Part shown: positions 42,827 to 50,781 of the stretch, one piece after another
Layout of the letters: each line of letters starts with the position of its first letter
How positions within the stretch are numbered: position 1 is the first letter of the stretch
NCBI GenBank assembly: GCA_041394245.1
Contig: JAWKIR010000003.1
Coordinates: 1 to 64,000, forward strand
Direction of reading: 5' to 3'
Length of the DNA: 64,000 nt
Source of the DNA: Acidimicrobiales bacterium
GTDB lineage: Bacteria; Actinomycetota; Acidimicrobiia; Acidimicrobiales; Aldehydirespiratoraceae
Position numbers and translations under genes: made by a program
The notes under the pieces: model-generated
Told to the model about the DNA's origin: nothing
The model's input: the letters and a program-made list of their open reading frames with translations, nothing else
Databases searched by the model: none

Positions 42827-42851
42827 GCGAGCGCCGTATGGGGCGCTCGCC
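42826..42851 (-). promoter_or_regulatory. Hairpin after leu leader peptide
   Basis: This is a perfect 10-bp stem (42826-42835 with 42842-42851) with a 6-nt loop. The stem begins at the last base of the leader stop codon. A ribosome finishing the leader would melt it; a ribosome stalled on the Leu codons, roughly 6-18 nt upstream, might also reach part of it. I could not find a clear alternative pairing with the terminator arm, so the switching mechanism is not resolved. Confidence 0.65.
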
Positions 42852-42901
42852 TACACGAGAAGAAGCAGCTGGTGCTGGGGGGAGGGTGCTGGCGTCTTCA
42901 C
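42851..42901 (-). CDS. leuL: Leucine leader peptide LeuL
   Basis: This is a 16-codon open frame: GTG start at 42901, TAG at 42853-42851, product MKTPAPSPQHQLLLLV. Four consecutive Leu codons (CTG CTT CTT CTC) near the end are the hallmark of transcription attenuation. The GTG lies 7 nt after the -10 TAGGGT, so the leader is probably translated from a leaderless transcript. It precedes a hairpin, a terminator and leuA. Confidence 0.8.
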   Translation of the reverse strand: MKTPAPSPQHQLLLLV

Positions 42902-42908
42902 GGGGTCC

Positions 42909-42937
42909 ACCCTAGGAGAATCGGCCACGATGTCCAA
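42909..42937 (-). promoter_or_regulatory. leuL-leuA promoter
   Basis: On the minus strand the -35 is TTGGAC (42937-42932), the spacer is exactly 17 nt and the -10 is TAGGGT (42914-42909). Transcription should begin at or next to the leader GTG at 42901. Confidence 0.7.
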
Positions 42938-42950
42938 CCGATGAGTGGAT

Positions 42951-42956
42951 TACGCT
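42951..42956 (+). promoter_or_regulatory. -10 element of phosphodiesterase-like gene
   Basis: TACGCT ends 6 nt before the ATG at 42963, the leaderless spacing. It is divergent from the leu promoter; both lie within 62 nt. A good -35 was not seen. Confidence 0.5.
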
Positions 42957-42962
42957 CGGCCC

Positions 42963-44444
42963 ATGCCCGATCCCTCGATCGACCCGGCCGCTCTCGCCGA
43001 AACGGTGCTCATCGACCCGGCCCTCGACGCCGAAGTCGACACCGTCCTGCGGCGAACGGCCGACGGGTACCGTGCGGCCTCGGCGCGCGGCTCGGTCGAC
43101 TTCGTCCGCAGCGCCGACGACATGATCGAGATCCTCGCAGAGGTCGGCGACAACCCGTTGGGCGACCAGCGGACCGACCAGCGCACGAGCGTCGAGGTCG
43201 AGACCGACGACCCGTGGGCCCGACTCGGCGAGCACCCGACACCGCACGCCATGGCGAGCGTGGCCCAGTACTTCGACTCGCCCCATGCCCCCGATCTGGT
43301 GGTGTTGCACGCGCCGACCCACCGCTTCCACGGCAACGTCGGCGAACACGGCTCGTTGGCCACCACCCAGGCCCGGGCGCCGTTCATCGCGGCGGGGCCG
43401 GGCGTCGTCGCCCGCGGCATCGTCGACGAACACATTCGCACGGTCGACGTCGCCCCCACCCTCGCCGCCTTGCTCGGCTGCGCCACGATCGACGGGGTCG
43501 ACGGCCTCGGGCGGGCTCGGGCCGGTGTGCGCCTACGGGTCCAGGACGGCGACGAGGCCACGACCCTGCTCGATCCCGACACCCGGCCCGATCATGTCGT
43601 GCTGTTCCTCTGGGACGGCTGCAACCCGCAGGCCCTCCACGCCGCCGCGGCCCGGGGCGACGCGCCACGAACCGCCGAACTGATCGAACGCGGGACGTCG
43701 TATCGCCACGGCGCCTACGCCAGCCTCCCCACGGCCACGCTGGCCAACCATTCGGCCGCGTCCACCGGGGTGTTCCCCGGACGCTCCGGGATCCTCCACA
43801 ACACCTGGTACGACCGCGGCAACGACCACGTCGTCGACCTGCTCGACTACCGCCAGATGATCACCGCCCGCGACCACCTCAGGGCCGACATCGAGACGAT
43901 CCACGAGGCACTGCACCGCAACGAACCCGACGCGGTCTCGGTCGCCACCTACGAATACGGCGACCGGGGCGCCGACTGGTCCAGCTACCTCCAGCTCAGT
44001 TCCGGGGGACCGCAGGGTCCGATGAGCGACGAGGACCGCCGACGGCACCGGACCCCGGACTTCATGGGCATTCCCGAGTTCCGCAACTACAGCGTCTACG
44101 ACGCCCGCAGCGTGGCCGATGCGCGCCACTGCTGGTCCGGAGCGCTCGGGGCACTCCCCCGCTTCTCGTGGGTGACGCTCAACCTCACCGATTCGGTGGG
44201 CCACTACGGCGGACCCCACAGCGAGATCGGTCGGACCGCCATCCGCGACACCGACGCCCGCATGGGCGAGGTCATCGACGAGATCGACCGGCGGGGAGTG
44301 CTCGACCGCACGGCCATTGTGCTGTGCGCCGACCACGGGATGCAGACCACCGCCGACGGCGATCCGGTCGATCTCTCGGTGCCCCTTCGCGATGCCGGTG
44401 TCGAGCACCTGATGGTCGACGCCCAATACGTCTACCTGCGCTGA
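42963..44444 (+). CDS. Alkaline-phosphatase-superfamily phosphodiesterase with permuted lobes
   Basis: This 493-aa metal-dependent hydrolase is of the type I phosphodiesterase/nucleotide pyrophosphatase superfamily. The second half (about 190-490) holds metal Asp in VVLFLWDGCNP, nucleophile Thr in LPTATLANHSAASTGVFPGR, then NLTDSVGHYGGPHSE and LCADHGMQTT. The last metal His of the fold (GxHG), normally C-terminal, is instead near residue 125 (RFHGNVGEHGSLATTQARAP), followed by FIAAGPGVVARG and TVDVAPTLAALLG. So the lobe that usually ends the protein comes first. The start at 42963 follows the -10 spacing. The substrate is unknown. Confidence 0.8.
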   Translation: MPDPSIDPAALAETVLIDPALDAEVDTVLRRTADGYRAASARGSVDFVRSADDMIEILAEVGDNPLGDQRTDQRTSVEVETDDPWARLGEHPTPHAMASVAQYFDSPHAPDLVVLHAPTHRFHGNVGEHGSLATTQARAPFIAAGPGVVARGIVDEHIRTVDVAPTLAALLGCATIDGVDGLGRARAGVRLRVQDGDEATTLLDPDTRPDHVVLFLWDGCNPQALHAAAARGDAPRTAELIERGTSYRHGAYASLPTATLANHSAASTGVFPGRSGILHNTWYDRGNDHVVDLLDYRQMITARDHLRADIETIHEALHRNEPDAVSVATYEYGDRGADWSSYLQLSSGGPQGPMSDEDRRRHRTPDFMGIPEFRNYSVYDARSVADARHCWSGALGALPRFSWVTLNLTDSVGHYGGPHSEIGRTAIRDTDARMGEVIDEIDRRGVLDRTAIVLCADHGMQTTADGDPVDLSVPLRDAGVEHLMVDAQYVYLR

Positions 44445-44451
44445 GGGTCCG

Positions 44452-45315
44452 CTAGTCCAGACGGTCGAGGAAGCCGACGACGGCGTCGGTGAAGGCGTCG
44501 TTGCGATCTCCGGCCACCATGTGGCCGGCATCGCTCACGTCGACGAACTCCGCATTCGGCACCTCGTCGACGAATGCCGCCGCGCCCTCGGGCGACACGA
44601 CGTCGCTCATGCGGCCCCGGACGAGCATGATCGGCTCCGCGATCGCCTTGGAGCACTCCATCAGCAGGGTCGGGTCGTTGATCTCCGACGGACCCCGTTC
44701 GGCGACCGGCGAGATGAACTTCGGGTCCCAATGCCAGTACCAGCGGCCGTCGCGCTCGCGCAGGTTCTTGCGCAGGCCGTCGATCGATGGCGGCCGGTCA
44801 CGATGGTGGTTGTACGCGGCCACGGCATCGGCCGCCTCCTCGAGCGTGGCGAACCCCGACTCTGCGTTGGCCATCATGAACTCGGCGATCCGATCCGCAC
44901 CCTTCTTCTCCATGTCGGGGACGATGTCGACGAGCACGAGACCGCTCGCCGCGCCCGGTGATTCGCGACCCAGCAGCAGCAACGAGGTGAGCCCGCCCAG
45001 AGACGCGCCGACGATCGCCGGGCGACCACCCACTTGGTCGATGACATGGGCGACGTCGGCTGCGAACCCGGACAGCCGGTAGTCACCGTCGGGGTGCCAG
45101 TCGCTCTCACCGTGGCCACGGGCGTCGACCGTCCACGACGTCCACCCCCGACCGGCCACCGCCGCCGCGGTGCCGCCCCACGAATGGCGGGTCTGTCCAC
45201 CGCCGTGCAGGAAGATCACGTTGCGCCCGCCCGGCTCACCACGACGGTCGGCGACGAGTGTCAACCCGTCGCTCGTCGTGAACGTGTGGCGTCCATCCCC
45301 TGCGCTCGAAACCAT
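44452..45315 (-). CDS. Alpha/beta hydrolase
   Basis: This 287-aa alpha/beta-hydrolase has an oxyanion region FLHGGGQTRHSWGG, DARGHGESDW, nucleophile elbow VGASLGGLTSLLLLG and catalytic His in SDAGHMVAGDR. The acid residue is probably the Asp in GRMSDVVSP. The cytosolic esterase, lyase or dehalogenase subtype cannot be told from sequence alone. The ATG at 45315 lies 8 nt after TACGGT (45329-45324), so a leaderless start is likely. It is divergent from an amidohydrolase gene. Confidence 0.88.
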   Translation of the reverse strand: MVSSAGDGRHTFTTSDGLTLVADRRGEPGGRNVIFLHGGGQTRHSWGGTAAAVAGRGWTSWTVDARGHGESDWHPDGDYRLSGFAADVAHVIDQVGGRPAIVGASLGGLTSLLLLGRESPGAASGLVLVDIVPDMEKKGADRIAEFMMANAESGFATLEEAADAVAAYNHHRDRPPSIDGLRKNLRERDGRWYWHWDPKFISPVAERGPSEINDPTLLMECSKAIAEPIMLVRGRMSDVVSPEGAAAFVDEVPNAEFVDVSDAGHMVAGDRNDAFTDAVVGFLDRLD

Positions 45316-45334
45316 GCCCGCGGACCGTACCCGT

Positions 45335-45340
45335 TAGGGT
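45335..45340 (+). promoter_or_regulatory. -10 element of amidohydrolase gene
   Basis: TAGGGT ends 6 nt before the ATG at 45347, consistent with a leaderless transcript. It sits beside the oppositely oriented -10 of the hydrolase gene (45324-45329). Confidence 0.55.
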
Positions 45341-45346
45341 CGGCGC

Positions 45347-46264
45347 ATGGGTATTGAGGGCAACGCATTTCCTGACGGCATCGCAGTGATCGACACGATG
45401 ATGGGCACCACCGCCGGCACCACCGGCAAGGACCGCTACAAGTTCCTCGACCGGGCCCTGAAGGACGCCGAGTCGGCCAACATGAACTTCCCGGCGCAGT
45501 ACATGTTCAAGGACGTGCCGTTCTCCGACCAAGCGCGCGACGCCGACGGCGAACTGGAGGAGCCGCCGCAGGGCGCCGATCTGTTGTTGCCGTTCATGGA
45601 CCGGGCCGGAGTCGAGATCGCGATGGTCGGCTGCAAGCCCGAGGGCGACGGCTACGGCAACCAGTGTGTGAAGGACCACCCCGATCGGTTCATCGCCGCC
45701 TACGAGGCCGACCCGAACGAGGGGGTCGACGCGCTCCGCAAGATCCGCAGGATGCACGCCGAGCTCGGCTTGAAGGCGGTGACCGCGTTTCCGTCGGGCC
45801 GCAACCCGCAGGTGCCGATCGACGCGCCGCTGATGTATCCGATCTACGCGCTCTGCGTCGAGCTCGACATCCCGATCTTCTGCTGCGCCGGGATCCCGGG
45901 CCCTCGGGTGCCGGCCGATGCCCAGCACGTGCGCCGCATCGACAACGTGATGTACGACTTCCCCGAGCTGACCTTCGTGACCCGTCACGGCTGTGAACCG
46001 TGGGAAGACCTCGCGGTGAAGCTCATGCTCAAGTGGCCCGGCCTGCACTACTCCACGTCGGCCTTCGCGCCCAAGCACTACCCCCAAGCGATCATCGACT
46101 ATGCCAACACCCGGGGCGCCGAGAAGGTGATCTACGGCGGCTACTTCCCGATGGGGCTCTCGCTCGACAAGATCTTCGAGCAGATGCGCGACGTACCGTT
46201 CCGCGACCACGTCTGGGAACCGTTCCTGCGTGGAAACGCAGCCCGCGTGCTCAGGCTCGGCTGA
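45347..46264 (+). CDS. Amidohydrolase-2-type protein without N-terminal HxH
   Basis: This 305-aa TIM-barrel protein is related to the gene at 33854: AGVEIAMVGCKP, RFIAAYEADPNEG, LTFVTRHGCEPWEDLAVKL (metal His) and EKVIYGGYFPMG. The N-terminal DxHxH of the amidohydrolase_2 family is replaced by VIDTMMGTTAG, and the C-terminal metal Asp by Gly-Gly-Tyr. The canonical metal centre therefore looks lost. Cys residues (FCCAGIPG, VGCKP) are near the barrel ends. The function is unknown. The tail overlaps the convergent GGDEF-EAL gene by 14 nt. Confidence 0.75.
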   Translation: MGIEGNAFPDGIAVIDTMMGTTAGTTGKDRYKFLDRALKDAESANMNFPAQYMFKDVPFSDQARDADGELEEPPQGADLLLPFMDRAGVEIAMVGCKPEGDGYGNQCVKDHPDRFIAAYEADPNEGVDALRKIRRMHAELGLKAVTAFPSGRNPQVPIDAPLMYPIYALCVELDIPIFCCAGIPGPRVPADAQHVRRIDNVMYDFPELTFVTRHGCEPWEDLAVKLMLKWPGLHYSTSAFAPKHYPQAIIDYANTRGAEKVIYGGYFPMGLSLDKIFEQMRDVPFRDHVWEPFLRGNAARVLRLG

Positions 46265-48029
46265 GGTTTCGCTCGCTGATCCAGTCGAGCAGCTCGACCG
46301 CGGGCATGGGCCGGGCGATGCCATAGCCCTGGAGTCGGTCGATCGGGAGTTGCCGGGCGACCATGTGGTCGCGCACCGCGTCGTCTTCGACGCCTTCGGC
46401 GACCACGATCAGATCGAGCGCCCGGCCGAGATGGCTCACGGCGGTGACGATCGCCTCGTCGTCCTCGGAGACCATCATCGTGGAGACGAAGCTCTGATCG
46501 ATCTTGAGCGAGGTGACGGGAAGTCGCCGAAGGCGCGCCAGCGAGGAGTGGCCGGTCCCGAAGTCGTCGATCGCGATGCCGACGCCGAGCTCGCCGAGGG
46601 CGCTGAGCACGGCGCGGGCCGTGGACCGTTCGTCGACCATCTCGTCCTCGATCACCTCGACGGTGATGCGTTGCGGGACGACGTCGTGGCGGCGCAGCGC
46701 GTCGTCGAGTGCCTGCGGGACCGACGACCGCTGCAGACTGCCGGCAGACACGTTGACGGAGACGCCGACGTTGTGCGGCTGGAGTCGAGCGGCCAGCTCG
46801 GCGGCCTGATCGAAGACCATCCGGTCCATGCTGGATCGGTGCCCGATTCCCTCGACGAGTTCGAGGAAGTCGGCGGGCGAGAGAAGACCGTGCTCGGGAT
46901 GTCGCCACCGGAGCAGTCCTTCGACATCGACGAGTCGTCCGGACGTCATCTCGACGATCGGCTGGAAGAAGAGTTCGAACTCGCCGCGCTCGAAGCCCCG
47001 CTCGACGTCGCCGGAGAGGCTCACACGGAGCCGGGAGGCCGTGCGGGTCTGACCCGACCAGCGACGCACTCCCACCTGGGTTCGCTTCGCTTCGTACATG
47101 GCGAGGTCGGCGCGACGGAGCAACTCCCCCGGCTCGATGCCGGGTTCGGCGAAGGCCACACCGATCGAGGCCCCGACCGAGACATCGATGTCGCCGAGCG
47201 CGATCCGGTGACGACAGGCGCGAAGGATCTCGCCGGCCATGACGTTGGCGTCGGCACCGCGCACCAGCACCGAGAACTCGTCACCACCGGTCCGGGCCAG
47301 CGCGCCGCCGGTGCCGATCACGTCGTCCATTCGCGTGGCGAGCGCCACGAGGAGCTCGTCACCGGCCTTGTGACCGAGGGTGTCGTTGATGTCCTTGAAG
47401 CCGTCGAGGTCGATCGCGATCACCGCATCGACGTCCTCGGTCGACATCGCTGCGGCCAGACCGGTGCGGTTCCGCAAGCCCGTCAGCGAGTCGTGCTCGA
47501 CCCGATGCTGGATGCGGCGCTTGTTGCGATGCTCACGCTCTCGCTGCGTCACCGAGATGAAGAAGAGCAGCGGCAGGAGCACGATGTACACCGCGACCAT
47601 CGCCGCCCACAGCTCGACGTCTCGCACCACACCGACGACGATGAAGCCGACGGCCCCGATGACGGCCGAGATGACGAGTTCCCGGGCGCTCTCGTTGGCC
47701 ACGAAGGCGAGCATCACCACCGCAACCAGCATCGACGGCGAGTAGGTGCTCGGCAGCAGCAGTGCGACGACCGGACACCAGACCATGTCGACCGTGATCG
47801 AGACGGCGAGCACGCGATCCGGCTCCACCAGCCGCTTGACGATGAACGAACCCGCCGGAATCGGCCCCAGGAGGAGGGCCGAGATGGCGAATCGCTGCGG
47901 GCCGAATCCCGGCAACAGGGCCACCACGATGCTCAACGCGACCGAGGAGAGCACACGGCCCCAGACGACGCGCTCGAGCAGCACGGGATCCCAACGGGGA
48001 TCCGACTCGAAATCGGGCTCGATCGTCAC
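46251..48029 (-). CDS. Membrane GGDEF-EAL protein (c-di-GMP turnover)
   Basis: This 592-aa protein has about five or six N-terminal membrane helices (residues 25-160, e.g. VLSSVALSIVVALLPGF, LVAVVMLAFVA). A GGDEF domain (SLTGLRNRTGLAAAM, AIDLDGFKDINDTLGHKAG, RTGGDEFSVL) and an EAL domain follow (FFQPIVEMTSG, VEGLLRWRHPEHG, VEVIEDEMV, AIDDFGTGHSSL, SLKIDQSFV). GGDEF is intact but the RxxD inhibition site is missing. EAL reads EGL with other key residues present, so phosphodiesterase activity is possible. GGAG lies 5 nt before GTG 48029. Confidence 0.88.
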   Translation of the reverse strand: MTIEPDFESDPRWDPVLLERVVWGRVLSSVALSIVVALLPGFGPQRFAISALLLGPIPAGSFIVKRLVEPDRVLAVSITVDMVWCPVVALLLPSTYSPSMLVAVVMLAFVANESARELVISAVIGAVGFIVVGVVRDVELWAAMVAVYIVLLPLLFFISVTQREREHRNKRRIQHRVEHDSLTGLRNRTGLAAAMSTEDVDAVIAIDLDGFKDINDTLGHKAGDELLVALATRMDDVIGTGGALARTGGDEFSVLVRGADANVMAGEILRACRHRIALGDIDVSVGASIGVAFAEPGIEPGELLRRADLAMYEAKRTQVGVRRWSGQTRTASRLRVSLSGDVERGFERGEFELFFQPIVEMTSGRLVDVEGLLRWRHPEHGLLSPADFLELVEGIGHRSSMDRMVFDQAAELAARLQPHNVGVSVNVSAGSLQRSSVPQALDDALRRHDVVPQRITVEVIEDEMVDERSTARAVLSALGELGVGIAIDDFGTGHSSLARLRRLPVTSLKIDQSFVSTMMVSEDDEAIVTAVSHLGRALDLIVVAEGVEDDAVRDHMVARQLPIDRLQGYGIARPMPAVELLDWISERNLSRA

Positions 48030-48111
48030 GACCACTCCATCGGCAGTCGCGAGCCGCCCGTGAGTCGCCGACGGGTGGGCGCGGGCCGCCCCGCAACGGC
48101 ATGCTGGTGAC

Positions 48112-48969
48112 GTGGAGCAGCTGATCTGGGACCAGGAACCGACGCGGGACCTGCGGAGCCCCATCCTCGTGACCGCGTGGGACGGACTCTTCGACGTCGG
48201 CGGCGCCGCAACCGGTGCCGTCGAGGCACTCCGGGGAGGGGCGGCGACGAAGGTCGGGCATGTCGACGCCGATGAGTTCTTCGACTTCAACGAACGGCGA
48301 CCCCACGTACGCCTCGACCCGTCGGGGCGCCGCGAGATCGTCTGGCCCCACAACGACATCTACGCGCTGCCCCTCGACGGGCGTGACCGTGATCTCGTGC
48401 TGATGGACGGGGTGGAGCCCCATCTCCGCTGGCGCACGTTCGTCGAGGCCGTCGTCGAGGTCGTCCGCCGCTTCGACGTCAAGATGGTGGTGACGCTGGG
48501 GGCGATGATCGCCGAGACCCCCCACACGCGACCACCCTCGATCACCGGATCGACGACCGATGCCGAACTGGCCGAGCTCATGCGGCTCGACCGGCCGTCC
48601 TACCAGGGCCCGACCGGTGTGGTCGGCGCGCTGCACGAGCATCTCGACCGCATCGGGATTCCCGCCGTGTCCCTCCGAGCGAGCGTGCCCCACTATGTCT
48701 CGGGCGCGCCGAACCCGAAGGCGTCCCGTGCCCTTCTCGAACGGTTCGAGCGGGTGACCGGTCTGCCCACGCGCTGGGCCGAACTCGATGAGGAAGCGCG
48801 TGAGTGGGAAGCCCGGGTCGACGAGGCGATGGCCGACGACGACGACATCGGTCACTACGTCCGTCGGCTCGAGGAGCGCTACGACGCGAGGACTGCGTCG
48901 ACATTGCCCAACGCCGACGATCTGGCCGCAGAGTTCGAACGCTTCCTTCGCCAGCACGACGACGACTGA
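48112..48969 (+). CDS. PAC2 family protein
   Basis: This 285-aa protein is related to proteasome-assembly-chaperone-2-like proteins of actinobacteria: PILVTAWDGLFDVGGAATGA, VDADEFFDFNERRPHV, VTLGAMIAETPHTRP, VSLRASVPHYVSGAPNPKA. The C-terminus is a Glu/Asp/Arg-rich helical tail. Actinobacterial members occur near proteasome genes in some genomes, but none is here. The GTG 48112 start lacks a strong ribosome site. It is divergent from the GGDEF-EAL gene. Confidence 0.82.
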   Translation: MEQLIWDQEPTRDLRSPILVTAWDGLFDVGGAATGAVEALRGGAATKVGHVDADEFFDFNERRPHVRLDPSGRREIVWPHNDIYALPLDGRDRDLVLMDGVEPHLRWRTFVEAVVEVVRRFDVKMVVTLGAMIAETPHTRPPSITGSTTDAELAELMRLDRPSYQGPTGVVGALHEHLDRIGIPAVSLRASVPHYVSGAPNPKASRALLERFERVTGLPTRWAELDEEAREWEARVDEAMADDDDIGHYVRRLEERYDARTASTLPNADDLAAEFERFLRQHDDD

Positions 48970-48971
48970 CC

Positions 48972-48977
48972 TACGCT
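48972..48977 (+). promoter_or_regulatory. -10 element of cupin gene
   Basis: TACGCT ends 6 nt before the ATG at 48984. It lies just after the stop of the PAC2 gene. Leaderless spacing; no ribosome site. Confidence 0.5.
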
Positions 48978-48983
48978 CCGGTC

Positions 48984-49454
48984 ATGACTTCTCTCGACAG
49001 CGCACTGACGGAAGCCGTTCACCTCGGTGAGGACGAGATCCCCTGGGTCGACACCGGCACCGGTGTCGAGATCAAGCTGGTCCAGGCCGATGTCGAACTC
49101 GGCCTGTGGATCGTGCGCAACCGGTTCGCACCCGGCTCCGTGGTCCAAAAGCACAAGCACACCGGCCAGGTCTTCGGCTACACGCTCAGCGGAGCGTGGA
49201 AGTACGCCGAGTATCCCTACGTCAACCGGGCCGGGTCCTTCCTGTTCGAACCGGCGGGCTCGGAGCACTCGCTCCACGTGCTCGACGACAACACCGAACT
49301 CACCGACGTGTGGTTCCAGATCTATGGCGCCAATCTGAACCTCGATGCCGACGGCAACGTCGAATCGATCACCGACGCCGCCGGGATCTACGCGGCCTAC
49401 ATGGCGATGTGCGAGGCGCAGGGCCTCGGTCGACCCAACGTCCTCAAGCGATGA
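48984..49454 (+). CDS. Cupin domain protein (2,4'-dihydroxyacetophenone-dioxygenase-like)
   Basis: This 156-aa single cupin has metal-site candidates in FAPGSVVQKHKHTGQVFGY (His-x-His) and the second motif FEPAGSEHSLHVLD. The proportions match ChrR/DAD-type cupins. It may bind Fe or Zn; enzymatic function is not provable from sequence. The start follows a leaderless -10. Its stop overlaps ATG 49451, which is out of frame with the following methyltransferase. Confidence 0.82.
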   Translation: MTSLDSALTEAVHLGEDEIPWVDTGTGVEIKLVQADVELGLWIVRNRFAPGSVVQKHKHTGQVFGYTLSGAWKYAEYPYVNRAGSFLFEPAGSEHSLHVLDDNTELTDVWFQIYGANLNLDADGNVESITDAAGIYAAYMAMCEAQGLGRPNVLKR

Positions 49455-49458
49455 CATC

Positions 49459-50247
49459 CTGAGCCACTTCCTCCTCACCGTCGCGGTCGACACGACCGAC
49501 GAGCACGCGACCGAGAGGCTCGCGTTCGATCTGTGGCAGCGGGGCGCGGTCGGGGTGGAGGAACTGCCGGGACGACTTCGTGCGGCGTTCGCCGATCCGG
49601 AAGCGGCCGATCGCGCTCGCGACGCGCTGGCGCCCGACGCCGCCATCGACCGCTTCGACGACACCCACGGGCTCGACGCGGCCCGCGACCTCCTCACCGT
49701 GGAGTACGCCGGGCGCTTCGCCGTCCATCCGCCCTGGCTCGACCCGCCGGCCGGCCACCAGCCGATCGCGATCGACCCGGGGCACGCGTTCGGGAGCGGA
49801 TCGCACCCCAGCACGCGTCTTGCACTCGAGTTGCTGGGAGAGGAGAGCCCGTCGCCGCTCGCGGTGTTCGACATCGGCTGCGGAACCGGCGTGCTCGCCA
49901 TCGCCGCGGCAGTGCTCGGGGCGCACGTGATCGCGGTCGACATCGATCCGGCGGCGATCGCGGCGACCCGCGCCAATGCCGATCGGAACCGGGTCGCCGA
50001 TCGCGTCGACGTGATCGCGGGTTCGGCCGATCTCGCCGTCGCCCCGGTGGATCTCGTGACCGTCAACGTGACCATCGACATCCACGAGCGCATCGCGCCG
50101 ACGTTGCCGACGGCCCATCGCCGGCTGGTCGTTGCCGGCATTCTCGGCGAGGAACAGCTCCACCGGTGTGCGACGGCGTACGGCGCCGCAATCGAGCGCT
50201 CGCTCGCGCAGGAGGGCTGGATGGCTGCCGTGCTCACTCGCCCGTAG
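49459..50247 (+). CDS. PrmA-like ribosomal protein L11 methyltransferase (start unresolved)
   Basis: This protein of about 262 aa resembles PrmA: N-terminal LTVAVDTTDEHATERL, FDLWQRGAVGVEE, DPGHAFGSGSHPSTRLALEL, SAM-binding VFDIGCGTGVLAIAAAVLGA and VDIDPAAIAATRANADRNRV. No ATG, GTG or TTG in frame precedes the conserved N-terminus except those inside the cupin gene. CTG 49459 is the nearest plausible start. ATG 49451 overlaps the cupin stop as its neighbours do, but runs into TGA after three codons. One additional C at 49458-49459 would join it to this frame, giving a normal ATGA-coupled gene. So either a CTG start or an indel. Confidence 0.7.
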   Translation: MSHFLLTVAVDTTDEHATERLAFDLWQRGAVGVEELPGRLRAAFADPEAADRARDALAPDAAIDRFDDTHGLDAARDLLTVEYAGRFAVHPPWLDPPAGHQPIAIDPGHAFGSGSHPSTRLALELLGEESPSPLAVFDIGCGTGVLAIAAAVLGAHVIAVDIDPAAIAATRANADRNRVADRVDVIAGSADLAVAPVDLVTVNVTIDIHERIAPTLPTAHRRLVVAGILGEEQLHRCATAYGAAIERSLAQEGWMAAVLTRP

Positions 50248-50250
50248 GCT
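50245..50250 (+). promoter_or_regulatory. -10 element of CMD gene
   Basis: TAGGCT ends 7 nt before the ATG at 50258. It overlaps the stop of the methyltransferase gene. Leaderless spacing. Confidence 0.5.
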
Positions 50251-50257
50251 CGACGCC

Positions 50258-50773
50258 ATGGCACGGATCGATGTTCCCGATGGTCGAGGGCTCGAACGCG
50301 AGCGGCTCCTGATGATGCAGCCCGATGTCGCGATCGGCATGGGGGCCTACTCACAGGCCGTCTACGAGAAGACCTCCCTGTCGCCCCGGCTGCGCGAGAT
50401 CGCGCGACTCCGCGTGGCGGTGGCGAACGGTTGCCCGGTGTGTCTCAACACCCGTTCACCCAAGGCCGAGGCCGAGGGTCTCGACGAGAGCGGCGTGCAA
50501 CACGTGATCGCGTGTTCGATCGGGGAGGCGCCTCCCATCGAGGGTCTGACCGAACGGGAGCGGATCGCCGGCGAGTTCGCCGACCGCTTCGCGACCGACC
50601 ACCACTCGATCGACGACGAGTTCATGGACCGGGTCAAGACCCACTTCACCGACGTGGAGATCATCGAACTGACCGCCCTGTGCGCGATGACGGTCGGCAA
50701 CGGCCGCTTCATGACCGTGCTCGACATCGCAGCCGACGACGACGGCTTCTATCTGCTGCCTGAGGGCGACTGA
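50258..50773 (+). CDS. Carboxymuconolactone decarboxylase (AhpD-fold) family protein
   Basis: This 171-aa protein has an all-helical AhpD-like fold: LSPRLREIARLRVAVANGCP and the redox motif CPVCLNTR (CxxC), then ITELTALCAMTVGNGRF-type C-terminal helix. CxxC points to an AhpD-like thiol-disulfide or hydroperoxidase activity rather than lactone decarboxylation, but this is inference. It has a leaderless start (see the -10 at 50245). Usual length for the family. Confidence 0.85.
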   Translation: MARIDVPDGRGLERERLLMMQPDVAIGMGAYSQAVYEKTSLSPRLREIARLRVAVANGCPVCLNTRSPKAEAEGLDESGVQHVIACSIGEAPPIEGLTERERIAGEFADRFATDHHSIDDEFMDRVKTHFTDVEIIELTALCAMTVGNGRFMTVLDIAADDDGFYLLPEGD

Positions 50774-50781
50774 GTCGACCC

